Source: Streptomyces tsukubensis (GTDB taxonomy: Bacteria > Actinomycetota > Actinomycetes > Streptomycetales > Streptomycetaceae). From it: a DNA stretch of 64,000 nt. Below the pieces are notes generated by a model, which was given only the letters and a program-made list of their open reading frames with translations, was not told the origin of the DNA and did no database searches. The stretch is from NCBI RefSeq assembly GCF_009296025.1, contig NZ_CP045178.1, positions 6,944,001 through 7,008,000 on the forward strand. The letters run 5' to 3'. Made by a program: the position numbers and the translations under genes. Every line of letters starts with the position of its first letter. Within the stretch, counting starts at the first letter, position 1. Positions 35,613-43,733 of the stretch are shown here, piece by piece.

Positions 35613-37388
35613 TCAGCTGTCGGTCCCGGCCCCCGCACGCGGCTCATGTCCCGCGATGGGTACCTCGATGAGTCTGGGCCCCACGGCCGAGCCACACGCT
35701 CCGACCGCTTCGGACAGTTCCTCCAAGGTCTTCACCCGCGTCGCGGGCACACCGAACGTGCGTGCCGCCGCCTGGAAGTCGAGGTGCGGCGGCGCCAGGT
35801 CCAGCCCCGGATAACTGCCCCGCGCCGTACTCTCGCTCGACCAGGAATCGAGCGTGTCCTTGAGGATGCGGTACTCCCCGTTGTTCAGCACCACGAACGT
35901 CACCGCGAGACCGAGCCGCGCGGCCGACCACAGCCCCTGAAGCCCGAACATGGTGCAGCCGTCCCCCAGGACCGCCACGACGGGCCGGTCCTGTCCCCCG
36001 AGCCGGGTGCCCACGGCCGCCCCGATCCCATGACCGAGTCCGCCGCCCACCGTGTGGACGTAACCGCCGGGACGCTCCAGTCGCAGCGCCCCGCGCAGCA
36101 GCACGCCCGAGGTGATCGCCTCCTCCACGACGACGGCGTCGGGCGGCAACGCGCGGGCGACGGCGTCCACCGCGGCCAGCGGCGACAGCGGCGCCGAGGG
36201 ACGGTCCGCCCGGTGCGCGGCCACGGTCCGCTCCCACTCCGCCGCGCGCCCGGCGGCCCGCTCGGCCGCCTCAGCCGCGCGCCGCTCCGCGCCCTCCACG
36301 GGGCCGCCCCGTGTCAGCTCGGCCGAGAGTGCGGCGAGCGAGGGCCGGACGGCTCCTGTCAGCCCCACCGCGGCGGGGAAGTTGCGGCCGATCTCCGCCC
36401 CGTCACTGTCGAGCTGCACCACCACGGAGCCGTCCGGAATGGGATGGTCCGGTGTGTAGTGGTGCGGGGTGAAGGCGTGGGTGCCGACGATGAGGACGAC
36501 ATCGTGACCCTCCAGCGCCTCCCGTACCCCGGCGTGGGTGGCGGGGAGCATGCCGGCGTGCAGTGGATGGGTGTAAGGGAAGTCCACCCCGTCGTGGAGC
36601 GGCTGGTGGAGGACGGTCGCCCCCAGGGCCTCGGCCACCGCCACCAGTTCGGCGACCGCCCCTTCCCTGCCCACCCCGTCGCCCGCCACGATCACGGGGC
36701 TGAGCGCCCCGGTGAGCAGCCGGGCCGCCTCCGCCGTCGCCTCCGCGTCCGCCGGGCCCTGCGGCGCCACCCTGGAGCGGGCGGGCACCTCGACGGGCGT
36801 ACGCTCGGCCAGCACATCCATCGGGATGGACAGGAAGACGGGGCCCGCCGGGGCCCGCCTGGCCGTGTCGAAGGCCCGGCGCAGCAGCAGCGGCAGGTCG
36901 GCCGCGTGCCGTACCTCGTGCGCCTCCTTCACGGCGGGGCGCGCGAGAGCGGCCAGGTCGCCCGAGAGCATGGGGTCCTGGAGCAGGTGACGCCGGTCCT
37001 GCTGGCCGGCGAGGACCACCAGGGGCGTCCTCGACCTGCGGGCGTTGAGCAGCCCCGACACGCCGTTGGCCGTGCCGCACGCGGCGTGCAGACTCACCAC
37101 GGCGGGGCGGCCCGTGGCGCGCGCGTACCCGTCGGCCATCGCCACGACCGAACCCTCCTGGAGCCCCAGCACGTACTCGACGCCGTCGGCGGAGTTCAGG
37201 GCGTCGAGCAACGGCAGCTCGGTGGTGCCCGGATTGCCGAAGACCCGGTCCACGCCCTCCTCGGCGAGGATGTGGAGCAGGGCCTGTACGGGCGTACGGC
37301 GGACGCGTCCCTGAGCGGTCGGCGGGCCCCCCGCGACCTCCGCCGCGCTCGTCGCCTCCGGTGAACCGTCACTCACGAACGCCGTCAT
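35613..37388 (-). CDS. TPP-dependent decarboxylase, benzoylformate-decarboxylase-like
   Basis: 591 residues from ATG. Order: PYR domain (RVFGNPGTTELPLLDAL, LGLQEGSVVAMADGYARATG with the catalytic Glu present), central domain, PP domain with GDGCTMFGLQGLWSAARLGL and VLNNGEYRILKDTLD. Similar to benzoylformate decarboxylases and other 2-oxo acid decarboxylases. The substrate cannot be told. It sits between hyi and the uricase block, but a purine role is not evident. Confidence 0.75.
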   Translation of the reverse strand: MTAFVSDGSPEATSAAEVAGGPPTAQGRVRRTPVQALLHILAEEGVDRVFGNPGTTELPLLDALNSADGVEYVLGLQEGSVVAMADGYARATGRPAVVSLHAACGTANGVSGLLNARRSRTPLVVLAGQQDRRHLLQDPMLSGDLAALARPAVKEAHEVRHAADLPLLLRRAFDTARRAPAGPVFLSIPMDVLAERTPVEVPARSRVAPQGPADAEATAEAARLLTGALSPVIVAGDGVGREGAVAELVAVAEALGATVLHQPLHDGVDFPYTHPLHAGMLPATHAGVREALEGHDVVLIVGTHAFTPHHYTPDHPIPDGSVVVQLDSDGAEIGRNFPAAVGLTGAVRPSLAALSAELTRGGPVEGAERRAAEAAERAAGRAAEWERTVAAHRADRPSAPLSPLAAVDAVARALPPDAVVVEEAITSGVLLRGALRLERPGGYVHTVGGGLGHGIGAAVGTRLGGQDRPVVAVLGDGCTMFGLQGLWSAARLGLAVTFVVLNNGEYRILKDTLDSWSSESTARGSYPGLDLAPPHLDFQAAARTFGVPATRVKTLEELSEAVGACGSAVGPRLIEVPIAGHEPRAGAGTDS

Positions 37389-37574
37389 GCCGCCGCCTCC
37401 GCCTCGCCGTGCCCCAGTGGCCCCACCCGATGGCGGGGCCTCGGCCCACCCTGCCCAGTGCGCCCGCCCCCGTACAACAGAAGTGCCGTACCGGGCGTGA
37501 ACCCCGCCCGTACGGGACCGGATCACGACCGGACGCGGCCGAGGCGGCCGGCCGGGGCACGGGCCGCCGCCGGG

Positions 37575-38453
37575 TCACTCCCCTTCCTGGCCGCCCTCGA
37601 ACGGCAGGATCTGCCGCATCAGCCCACGGGGGTGGCCGCGCTTGCGCCACTCGCGGGGATAGCCGATCGAGACTTCCTCGAACCGCACACCGTCCTGCCA
37701 GGTGGTACGCGGAATGTGCAGATGCCCGTAGACCACGGCCGCCGTCGGGAAACGCGTGTGCCAGTCCGCCGTCAGCTCCGTACCGCACCATTGGGCGAAC
37801 TCCGGGTACCACAGGATTTCCGTGGGATGGCGTACGAGCGGCCAGTGACCGATGAGTACGAGCGGCAGCTCCGGATCGTGGGCCACGAGGCGGCGTTCGG
37901 TCTCCGCCACCCGCGCCCTGCACCAGTCGTCGGCGGCCGGATACGGCTCCGGATGCAGCAGGAACTCGTCCGTGCAGACGACGCCGGTGGCGTGGGCCCG
38001 CGCCAGCGACTCCTCCTTCGTACGGGTGCCGGGGGCGCGGAACGTGTAGTCGTACAGGAGGAAGAGCGGAGCCACGGCGACCGGGCCACCCGGCCCCTCC
38101 CACACCGGATAGGGGTCCTCGGGGGTACTGATGTCCAGCTCGCGGCAGAGCTCCACCAGGCGCGCGTAGCGGGCGACGCCCTTCAGCTGGACGGGGTCGT
38201 TCTTGGGGGTCCACAGTTCGTGGTTGCCCGGCGTCCACACCACCTTCGAGAAACGCCCCGCCAACTGCCGCAGGGTCCTCTCGACATCGGCGAAGCGCTC
38301 GGCCACGTCTCCCGCGACGATGAGCCAGTCGGCGTCGGAGCGCGGACGCAGGGTATCCACGATCGCCTGGTTCTCGGTCATCGCGGTGTGCAGGTCACTG
38401 ACGGCCAGCAGCCTTCCGGCCGTCGGCTCGGGCGATGTGGGTGTCGGCATCAT
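37575..38453 (-). CDS. Metallophosphoesterase
   Basis: 292 residues from the ATG-ATG pair at 38453. Calcineurin-type motifs: LLAVSDLHTAMTEN, VAGDVAERF, TPGNHELW, LIGHWPLVRHP and VVYGHLHIP, together the two-metal site. Cytoplasmic, no signal peptide. The substrate is unknown, perhaps a cyclic or linear nucleotide phosphate. Confidence 0.85.
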   Translation of the reverse strand: MMPTPTSPEPTAGRLLAVSDLHTAMTENQAIVDTLRPRSDADWLIVAGDVAERFADVERTLRQLAGRFSKVVWTPGNHELWTPKNDPVQLKGVARYARLVELCRELDISTPEDPYPVWEGPGGPVAVAPLFLLYDYTFRAPGTRTKEESLARAHATGVVCTDEFLLHPEPYPAADDWCRARVAETERRLVAHDPELPLVLIGHWPLVRHPTEILWYPEFAQWCGTELTADWHTRFPTAAVVYGHLHIPRTTWQDGVRFEEVSIGYPREWRKRGHPRGLMRQILPFEGGQEGE

Positions 38454-38821
38454 CACGTCACTGGGTCGAGGGAAGATCCGGACGGTGGAGCACGTCGAGC
38501 TTACGGCAGACGGGTGTTGGCGTGGCTGGAGTTCGATGAGGTACTTCCGCTTCGTGGATGGGGCGCTCCGCTCCCGGTCGGGCACCGCTCGGTCCACGCG
38601 GAACGCGCGCCCACGCCCGAATGCCGTACGGAGGGCGGGGGAGCGGTCGCCCGTACGGCGCGGGGTGGAGGGCGGGGAGAGCGGTGGAGGGGGCGGTGGC
38701 CCGCACACACGCGGGGGCGGCGGCCCGCGCGGGGCCGAGGGGGTTTCGCGTGGGCGGGTAACCTGCCCAGCACGGGCGCGGGCGGATACGTCGCCCGGCC
38801 GAGTACCACGGTGGAGGCGCA
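38454..38821. promoter_or_regulatory. Divergent intergenic region, about 370 bp
   Basis: Upstream region of the metallophosphoesterase and of the small-protein/HTH pair. Very GC-rich with GGGCGGTGG-like runs; no clear palindrome or tRNA. Confidence 0.35.
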
Positions 38822-39073
38822 GTGCGATTGCGGGTCGAGTTCACGACCGAACCCTTCGATCTCGATGAGGCACCGCCCCACGCGGTCGTCGCCCGCGAGG
38901 TCATCCAGGGCGCGGAGCTGGACGCCGTCGATGTCGGTCCTTTCGGCAACACCGCCGAGGGCGAGGCCGACGCCGTGCTCGGCGCGGTGGACGCACTGCT
39001 GCGCAGCGCCCTCGCGGCCGGTGCCACCCGCGTCTCCCTCCAGGTGAACGTGGCGGCGGAGGAGAACAGTTGA
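38822..39073 (+). CDS. Conserved small protein upstream of the uricase regulator gene
   Basis: 83 residues from GTG with GGAGG upstream. Not firmly recognised: RLRVEFTTEPFDLDEAPPHAVVAREVIQGAELDAVDVGPF and LGAVDALLRSALAAGATRVSLQVNV read like a ferredoxin-like alpha/beta fold such as thiamine-binding (DUF77-type) proteins. Its stop overlaps the start of the HTH gene, so the two are made together. Confidence 0.55.
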   Translation: MRLRVEFTTEPFDLDEAPPHAVVAREVIQGAELDAVDVGPFGNTAEGEADAVLGAVDALLRSALAAGATRVSLQVNVAAEENS

Positions 39074-39573
39074 CCGGGCCGGGCGGGATGACGGAGCCGG
39101 GCGGGGTCACGGGGCCGGGCGTACCCGCGCGGCGGACGGAGACAGCGGGGCCGACCGAAAGGGCGGAAGCGGCGGGGCCGGTGGAAACAGGGGGGCAGGC
39201 GGAGTCGGCCGGGCTGGTGGGCCAGCCTTTCATCGACGCGGTGAAGCCGCTGGTGGACGCCATGGGCGGGCGGGTGCTCGCCCCGGCGGAGGCGGGCGAG
39301 AACGACGTCGTCCTCGCCTGGGAGGGCGAGGACGTGGTAGCCGTACGGCTGCCGCAGCTCGCCGACTCGCTCGACCACATCCTGGCCGCGCTCGAACGCA
39401 AACAGGGCAGACCCCTGGCCGAGCTGGACCGCAAGGCGAAGCAGGACGTCGTGAAGGTGCTGGAGGCGCGCGGCGCGTTCTCCGTACGCCATGGTGTGGA
39501 AACCGTCGCCACCGCTCTGGGCGTCTCCCGATTCACCGTATACAACTACTTGAACCGGGCGCAGACTCGTTAG
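39070..39573 (+). CDS. Helix-turn-helix regulator next to the uricase operon
   Basis: 167 residues from a TTG that overlaps the upstream stop (TTGA); an ATG at 39088 would also serve. After a Gly/Pro/Thr-rich start comes a helical domain (QPFIDAVKPLVDAMGGRVLAPA..VVLAWEGEDVVAVRLP). The C-terminal helix-turn-helix reads AKQDVVKVLEARGAFSVRHGVETVATALGVSRFTVYNYLN, like the end of PucR/Fis-type activators. It precedes the uricase operon and is the local candidate to read the TTCAAC-N5-GTTGAA palindrome. Confidence 0.7.
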   Translation: MTGPGGMTEPGGVTGPGVPARRTETAGPTERAEAAGPVETGGQAESAGLVGQPFIDAVKPLVDAMGGRVLAPAEAGENDVVLAWEGEDVVAVRLPQLADSLDHILAALERKQGRPLAELDRKAKQDVVKVLEARGAFSVRHGVETVATALGVSRFTVYNYLNRAQTR

Positions 39574-39594
39574 GCGCTCTACGCCGCTCCTCCA

Positions 39595-39641
39595 GCGGGG
39601 CGAAACGCGCTAATCCGGCATACCGGAGCGTTCCGCCCCGC
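39595..39641. terminator. Hairpin after the HTH gene
   Basis: GCGGGGCGAAACGC pairs with GCGTTCCGCCCCGC (one mismatch) across a 19-base loop that can itself pair. Confidence 0.65.
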
Positions 39642-39709
39642 CGTGTGTCCCCGGAGTGGACGGGTGGTGGCGGAGCGTGTTTCCCGCGGATCTCAACCGT
39701 CGAAGAGAT

Positions 39710-39726
39710 TTCAACAAACTGTTGAC
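39710..39726. promoter_or_regulatory. TCAAC-type palindrome before uraD
   Basis: TTCAAC-AAACT-GTTGAC, about 60 bp before the uraD start. Shared with katA and allB upstream regions. Confidence 0.6.
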
Positions 39727-39788
39727 GCATGGTGGTCGAAGGTCTTAGCTGTTCGCAGCCCGTTCAGCACAAGGCCACGGAGGCTCCC

Positions 39789-40328
39789 GTGACTTCGAGT
39801 TCGACTCCGGGCCTCGCCCGGTTCAACACCCTGCCCGAGGCGGCGGCCACCGCCGTCCTTCACGAGGTCTGCGCTTCAAGGGCGTGGGGGAGCGCACTGC
39901 TCGCCCACCGCCCGTATTCCGGCCTGGAAGACCTTTTCGCCGTGAGTGACACCGCGACGGAGGGGCTGGCCGGCGAGGGTCTGGCGGAGGCCATGTCGGG
40001 GCACCCCCCGATCGGACGCCCCAAGCCCGGTGACCCGACCTCCTCGCGTGAACAGCGCGGGATGGCCGGGGCCCCGGACGCACTCAAGGCGGAGATGCTC
40101 GCACTCAACCTTGAGTACCAGGACAAGTTCGGGCACGTCTTCCTGATCTGTGCCACCGGCGCGGGGGCGGAGGAGATGCGCGACGCGCTCAAGAAGCGGC
40201 TCGGCAACACGCCGGAGGAGGAGCGCGGGAATGTCCGCACCGAACTGGGCAAGATCAACCGCATCCGCCTCGACCGCCTCGCACGTGAACCACAGCACCA
40301 GTCCAGCCAAGGAGCGCCCACCGTATGA
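39789..40328 (+). CDS. uraD: OHCU decarboxylase
   Basis: 179 residues from GTG with GGAGG five bases before; an upstream ATG frame exists but has no ribosome site. It decarboxylates OHCU to S-allantoin, the last step of urate oxidation. LARFNTLPEAAATAVLHEVCASRAWGSAL, the catalytic SGHPPIG, REQRGM and LNLEYQDKFGHVFLICATG are family marks. Its stop overlaps the ATG of uraH. Confidence 0.95.
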   Translation: MTSSSTPGLARFNTLPEAAATAVLHEVCASRAWGSALLAHRPYSGLEDLFAVSDTATEGLAGEGLAEAMSGHPPIGRPKPGDPTSSREQRGMAGAPDALKAEMLALNLEYQDKFGHVFLICATGAGAEEMRDALKKRLGNTPEEERGNVRTELGKINRIRLDRLAREPQHQSSQGAPTV

Positions 40329-40747
40329 GCACCGCCACCACCGCCTCGGTGTCCACACACATCCTGGACACCAGCGTCGGCCGGCCCGCGGGGGGAGTGG
40401 CGGTCGCCCTCTCGGCCCGCGAGGGCTCCGGTGCGCCCTGGGCGGACCTCGGCGGCTCCAGGACCGACTCCGACGGGCGCTGCAAGGACCTGCCGACCCT
40501 GCCGGAGGGCACCACCCACGTACGGCTCGACTTCAAGACCGAGGCGTACTTCGCCCAAGGTCACCATGACCGGGGCGCGCACAGCGACCACCAGCAAGCC
40601 GAGGCGCAGCAGGACGCCCCCCGCGTAAGGGACAGCGGCGCGTTCTTCCCGGAAGTGGCGATCACCTTCGCCGTCTCACCGGGCGAGCACTTTCACGTAC
40701 CGCTGCTGCTCAACCCGTTCGGCTACTCCGTTTACCGAGGGAGCTAG
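40325..40747 (+). CDS. uraH: 5-hydroxyisourate hydrolase (transthyretin-related)
   Basis: 140 residues; ATGA overlap with uraD. Hydrolyses 5-hydroxyisourate to OHCU. SVSTHILDTSVGRPAGGVAVAL at the start, HFHVPLLLNPFGYSVYRGS at the end (YRGS is the signature). A His/Asp-rich insertion (GHHDRGAHSDHQQAEAQQD) in the middle is unusual. Confidence 0.95.
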   Translation: MSTATTASVSTHILDTSVGRPAGGVAVALSAREGSGAPWADLGGSRTDSDGRCKDLPTLPEGTTHVRLDFKTEAYFAQGHHDRGAHSDHQQAEAQQDAPRVRDSGAFFPEVAITFAVSPGEHFHVPLLLNPFGYSVYRGS

Positions 40748-40753
40748 CAGACA

Positions 40754-41677
40754 ATGCCCACGATTCTTGGCCAGAACCAGTACGGCAAAGCGGAGAACCG
40801 CGTCGTCAAAATCACGCGGGACGGCGACACCCACCACATCAAGGACCTGAACGTCTCGATCGCCCTCTCCGGCGACATGGAGGACGTGCACTACTCCGGA
40901 TCCAACGCCAACGTCCTGCCGACCGACACCACCAAGAACACGGTGTACGCGTTCGCCAAGGAGTACGGCATAGCGTCGGCCGAGCAGTTCGGCATCCACC
41001 TGGCCAGGCATTTCGTCAACAGCCAGGAGCCGATCCACCGGGCACGCATTCGCATCGAGGAGTACGGCTGGGAGCGTATCGAGACCTCGGAGAGCGGCTC
41101 CCGGTTCATCGGAGCCGACGAGGTGAAGCACTCCTTCGTACGCAAGGGCCAGGAGACCAGGCTCACTCAGATCACCTACGACGGCGAGCGGTGGGAGGTC
41201 ATCTCCGGGCTCAAGGACCTGGTGGTCATGAACTCCACCAACTCCGAGTTCTGGGGCTACGTCAAGGACAAGTACACGACACTTCCCGAGGCGTACGACC
41301 GTATCCTCGCCACCCAGGTGGCAGGCCGCTGGCGGTTCAACTGGACCGACGACACACAGCGCGCGCCCCAGTGGGAGAAGTCGTACGCGCAGGTCAGGAA
41401 GCACATGTTGCAGGCCTTCGCGGAGACGTACTCGCTCTCGCTCCAGCAGACCATGTACCAGATGGGCTCACGCATCATCAACCACAGGTCGGAGATCGAC
41501 GAGGTACGTTTCTCCCTCCCCAACAAGCACCACTTCCTGGTGGACCTCGAACCGTTCGGGCTCAAGAACGACAACGAGGTGTACTACGCGGCCGACCGTC
41601 CCTACGGACTGATAGAGGCCACCATCCTGCGGGACGGCTGCGAGGCACACATCCCGCAGGACCTCACCAACCTGTGA
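40754..41677 (+). CDS. pucL: Urate oxidase (uricase)
   Basis: 307 residues, six bases after uraH. Oxidises urate to 5-hydroxyisourate, releasing H2O2, without cofactor. LGQNQYGKAENRV (catalytic Lys), LPTDTTKNTVY (catalytic Thr), MNSTNSEFWGY, and SEIDEVRFSLPNKHHFLVDL are typical uricase motifs. Last gene of the uraD-uraH-pucL operon. Confidence 0.96.
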   Translation: MPTILGQNQYGKAENRVVKITRDGDTHHIKDLNVSIALSGDMEDVHYSGSNANVLPTDTTKNTVYAFAKEYGIASAEQFGIHLARHFVNSQEPIHRARIRIEEYGWERIETSESGSRFIGADEVKHSFVRKGQETRLTQITYDGERWEVISGLKDLVVMNSTNSEFWGYVKDKYTTLPEAYDRILATQVAGRWRFNWTDDTQRAPQWEKSYAQVRKHMLQAFAETYSLSLQQTMYQMGSRIINHRSEIDEVRFSLPNKHHFLVDLEPFGLKNDNEVYYAADRPYGLIEATILRDGCEAHIPQDLTNL

Positions 41678-41760
41678 GCACCTCACCCGCGTGTTCTTCG
41701 CCTGTGAGCCCTTCACCGGCGAGTCCACCACCTGTTGGTCCCTCACCTGTGAGTCCATGA
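41678..41760. repeat. Short imperfect repeats after uricase
   Basis: TCACCTGTGAG-like units recur three to four times (41675-41757). They could form weak hairpins. No gene is seen in the 261 bp up to the deaminase start. Confidence 0.4.
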
Positions 41761-41938
41761 CCGAGACCCGGCACCGCGCCGGGCCCGGTCCACCGAAGAC
41801 CGGAGTTTCCCCCTTTCGGCACCCGGGGCGCCGGGTGGGCGGCCGTATCCCGTACGGCCGCCCACCCACCCCGGCACTCAAATCCTCCAGGGTCCTGCCG
41901 TGCCCGCACCGTCCCGACACAAGGACAGAGGAACCCTC

Positions 41939-43351
41939 ATGGCAGCACCGGCAACCTCCGGCGGCGCGGCAGCGACCGCCGTCGAACGGCTCGTCATCGA
42001 GAACGCGGCCATCGCGACCGTGGACGCCCACGACACCGAGTACACCTCGGGCCATGTCGTGGTGGCGGGCAACAGGATCGAATCGATCGGCGCGGGCCCC
42101 GCGCCCGAGGGCCTGGAAGGCGTCGTCCGCCGCGTCGACGGCACAGGACACCTCGTCACGCCCGGCCTGGTCAACACACACCACCACTTCTACCAGTGGA
42201 TAACCCGGGGCCTCGCCACCGACCACAACCTCTTCGAGTGGCTCACCGCCCTCTACCCGACGTGGGCGCGGCTGGACGAACCGATGGCGTACGCCGCCGC
42301 GCAGGGCTCGCTCGCCATGATGGCCAGGGGCGGAGTCACCACCGCCATGGACCACCACTACGTCTTCCCCCGCGGCGCGGGCGACCTCTCGGGCGCCATC
42401 ATCAAGGCCGCGTCCGAGACGGGCGTACGTTTCACGCTGGCCCGAGGCTCCATGGACCGCAGCGAGAAGGACGGCGGTCTGCCGCCCGACTTCGCCGTCG
42501 AGACGCTGGAAGGCGCCCTCGCCGCCACGGAGGAGACCGTCGACCGCTATCACGACGCCTCCTTCGACTCGATGACGCAGATCGCCGTCGCACCCTGTTC
42601 GCCGTTCTCCGTGTCGACGGAACTCCTCAAGCAGGGAGCGGAGTTGGCCAGGCGCAAGGGAGTTCGACTGCATACGCACGGGTCCGAGACGCGGGAGGAG
42701 GAGCAGTTCTGCAAGGAACTGTTCGGCATGGGCCCCACCGACTACTTCGCATCGACCGGCTGGCTCGGTGACGACGTGTGGATGGCGCACTGCGTCCACA
42801 TGAACGACTCCGACATCGCCGCGTTCGCCCGCACCGGCACCGGCGTCGCCCACTGCCCCTCGTCGAACGCCAGGCTCGCCGCCGGTATCGCCCGGGTTCC
42901 CGACATGCTGGAGGCGGGCGTCCCCGTCGGCCTCGGAGTCGACGGCACCGCCTCCAACGAGTCGGGCGAACTCCACACGGAGCTGCGCAACGCGCTGCTC
43001 ATCAACCGCCTCGGCGCCCACCGTGAAGCCGCCATGACGGCCCGTCAGGCGCTGCGGCTCGGCACCCACGGCGGTGCGCGGGTGCTCGGCCGCGCGGACC
43101 AGACCGGCTCGCTCGAACCGGGCAAACTCGCCGACCTGGTGCTCTGGAAGCTGGACACGGTCGCGCACGCCTCCATCGCGGACCCGGTCACCGCCCTCGT
43201 GTTCGGCGCGGCGGCCCCCGTCACCCTCTCCCTCGCAGACGGCCGCCCCGTCGTCGAGGACAACCACCTCGTCACCGTGGACGAGGACGCCATCGCCCGC
43301 TCCACCAGGGCAGAGGCACGGCGACTCGCGCGGATCGCCGCAGCCGGCTGA
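41939..43351 (+). CDS. 8-oxoguanine deaminase (amidohydrolase)
   Basis: 470 residues from ATG with GAGGAA upstream. Deaminates 8-oxoguanine to urate, feeding uricase. HLVTPGLVNTHHHFYQWITRG (metal-binding His), DHHYVFPRG, LHTHGSETREEE, MAHCVHM and GLGVDGTASNES order as in the ATZ/TRZ subfamily. Its position between uricase and a nucleobase permease supports this over an S-adenosylhomocysteine deaminase. Confidence 0.88.
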   Translation: MAAPATSGGAAATAVERLVIENAAIATVDAHDTEYTSGHVVVAGNRIESIGAGPAPEGLEGVVRRVDGTGHLVTPGLVNTHHHFYQWITRGLATDHNLFEWLTALYPTWARLDEPMAYAAAQGSLAMMARGGVTTAMDHHYVFPRGAGDLSGAIIKAASETGVRFTLARGSMDRSEKDGGLPPDFAVETLEGALAATEETVDRYHDASFDSMTQIAVAPCSPFSVSTELLKQGAELARRKGVRLHTHGSETREEEQFCKELFGMGPTDYFASTGWLGDDVWMAHCVHMNDSDIAAFARTGTGVAHCPSSNARLAAGIARVPDMLEAGVPVGLGVDGTASNESGELHTELRNALLINRLGAHREAAMTARQALRLGTHGGARVLGRADQTGSLEPGKLADLVLWKLDTVAHASIADPVTALVFGAAAPVTLSLADGRPVVEDNHLVTVDEDAIARSTRAEARRLARIAAAG

Positions 43352-43477
43352 TCCCGCCCCAGGATCCGGCCGGGGAGGACGGTCCCCGGCCGGCCGCCGG
43401 ACACCCGAGCGGGGTGCCCGGCAGCCGAGCCCGGGAGGCGGAGGCCGCATTCGTGTGGCTCCTGCTTCCCGGGCCGG

Positions 43478-43612
43478 TCGGAAACAGCCCCGGCTCCCGG
43501 CCGGTCCGAGACACCACCGGCTCCCGGCCGGGTGGGTCAGGGACACCACCGGTTCCCGGGCCGGCCAGGGACCCCACCGGTTCCCGGGCGGGTCAGGGGC
43601 CACCGGCCACCT
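43478..43612. repeat. Tandem repeats between deaminase and permease
   Basis: Four to five copies of a unit of about 30 bp with the core ACACCACCGG-(C/T)TCCCGG-CCGG. Non-coding. They may be a source of slippage or form stacked hairpins. Confidence 0.6.
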
Positions 43613-43733
43613 GACCGCCCCTCCGCACCACCCCCACACACCCCCCGCACAAGCCCAGCTCCCGTACCACCTCGCTCGCATCACCTCCCAGACACCCACG
43701 CCGGCAAGGCGTGTAACCGACCGGAGGAGCCCC

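Noticed and set aside
33266..37364. Very long plus-strand frames opposite glxR, hyi and the TPP enzyme
   Set aside because: They run through terminators and promoters of real genes and have no domain; third-position GC bias explains them.
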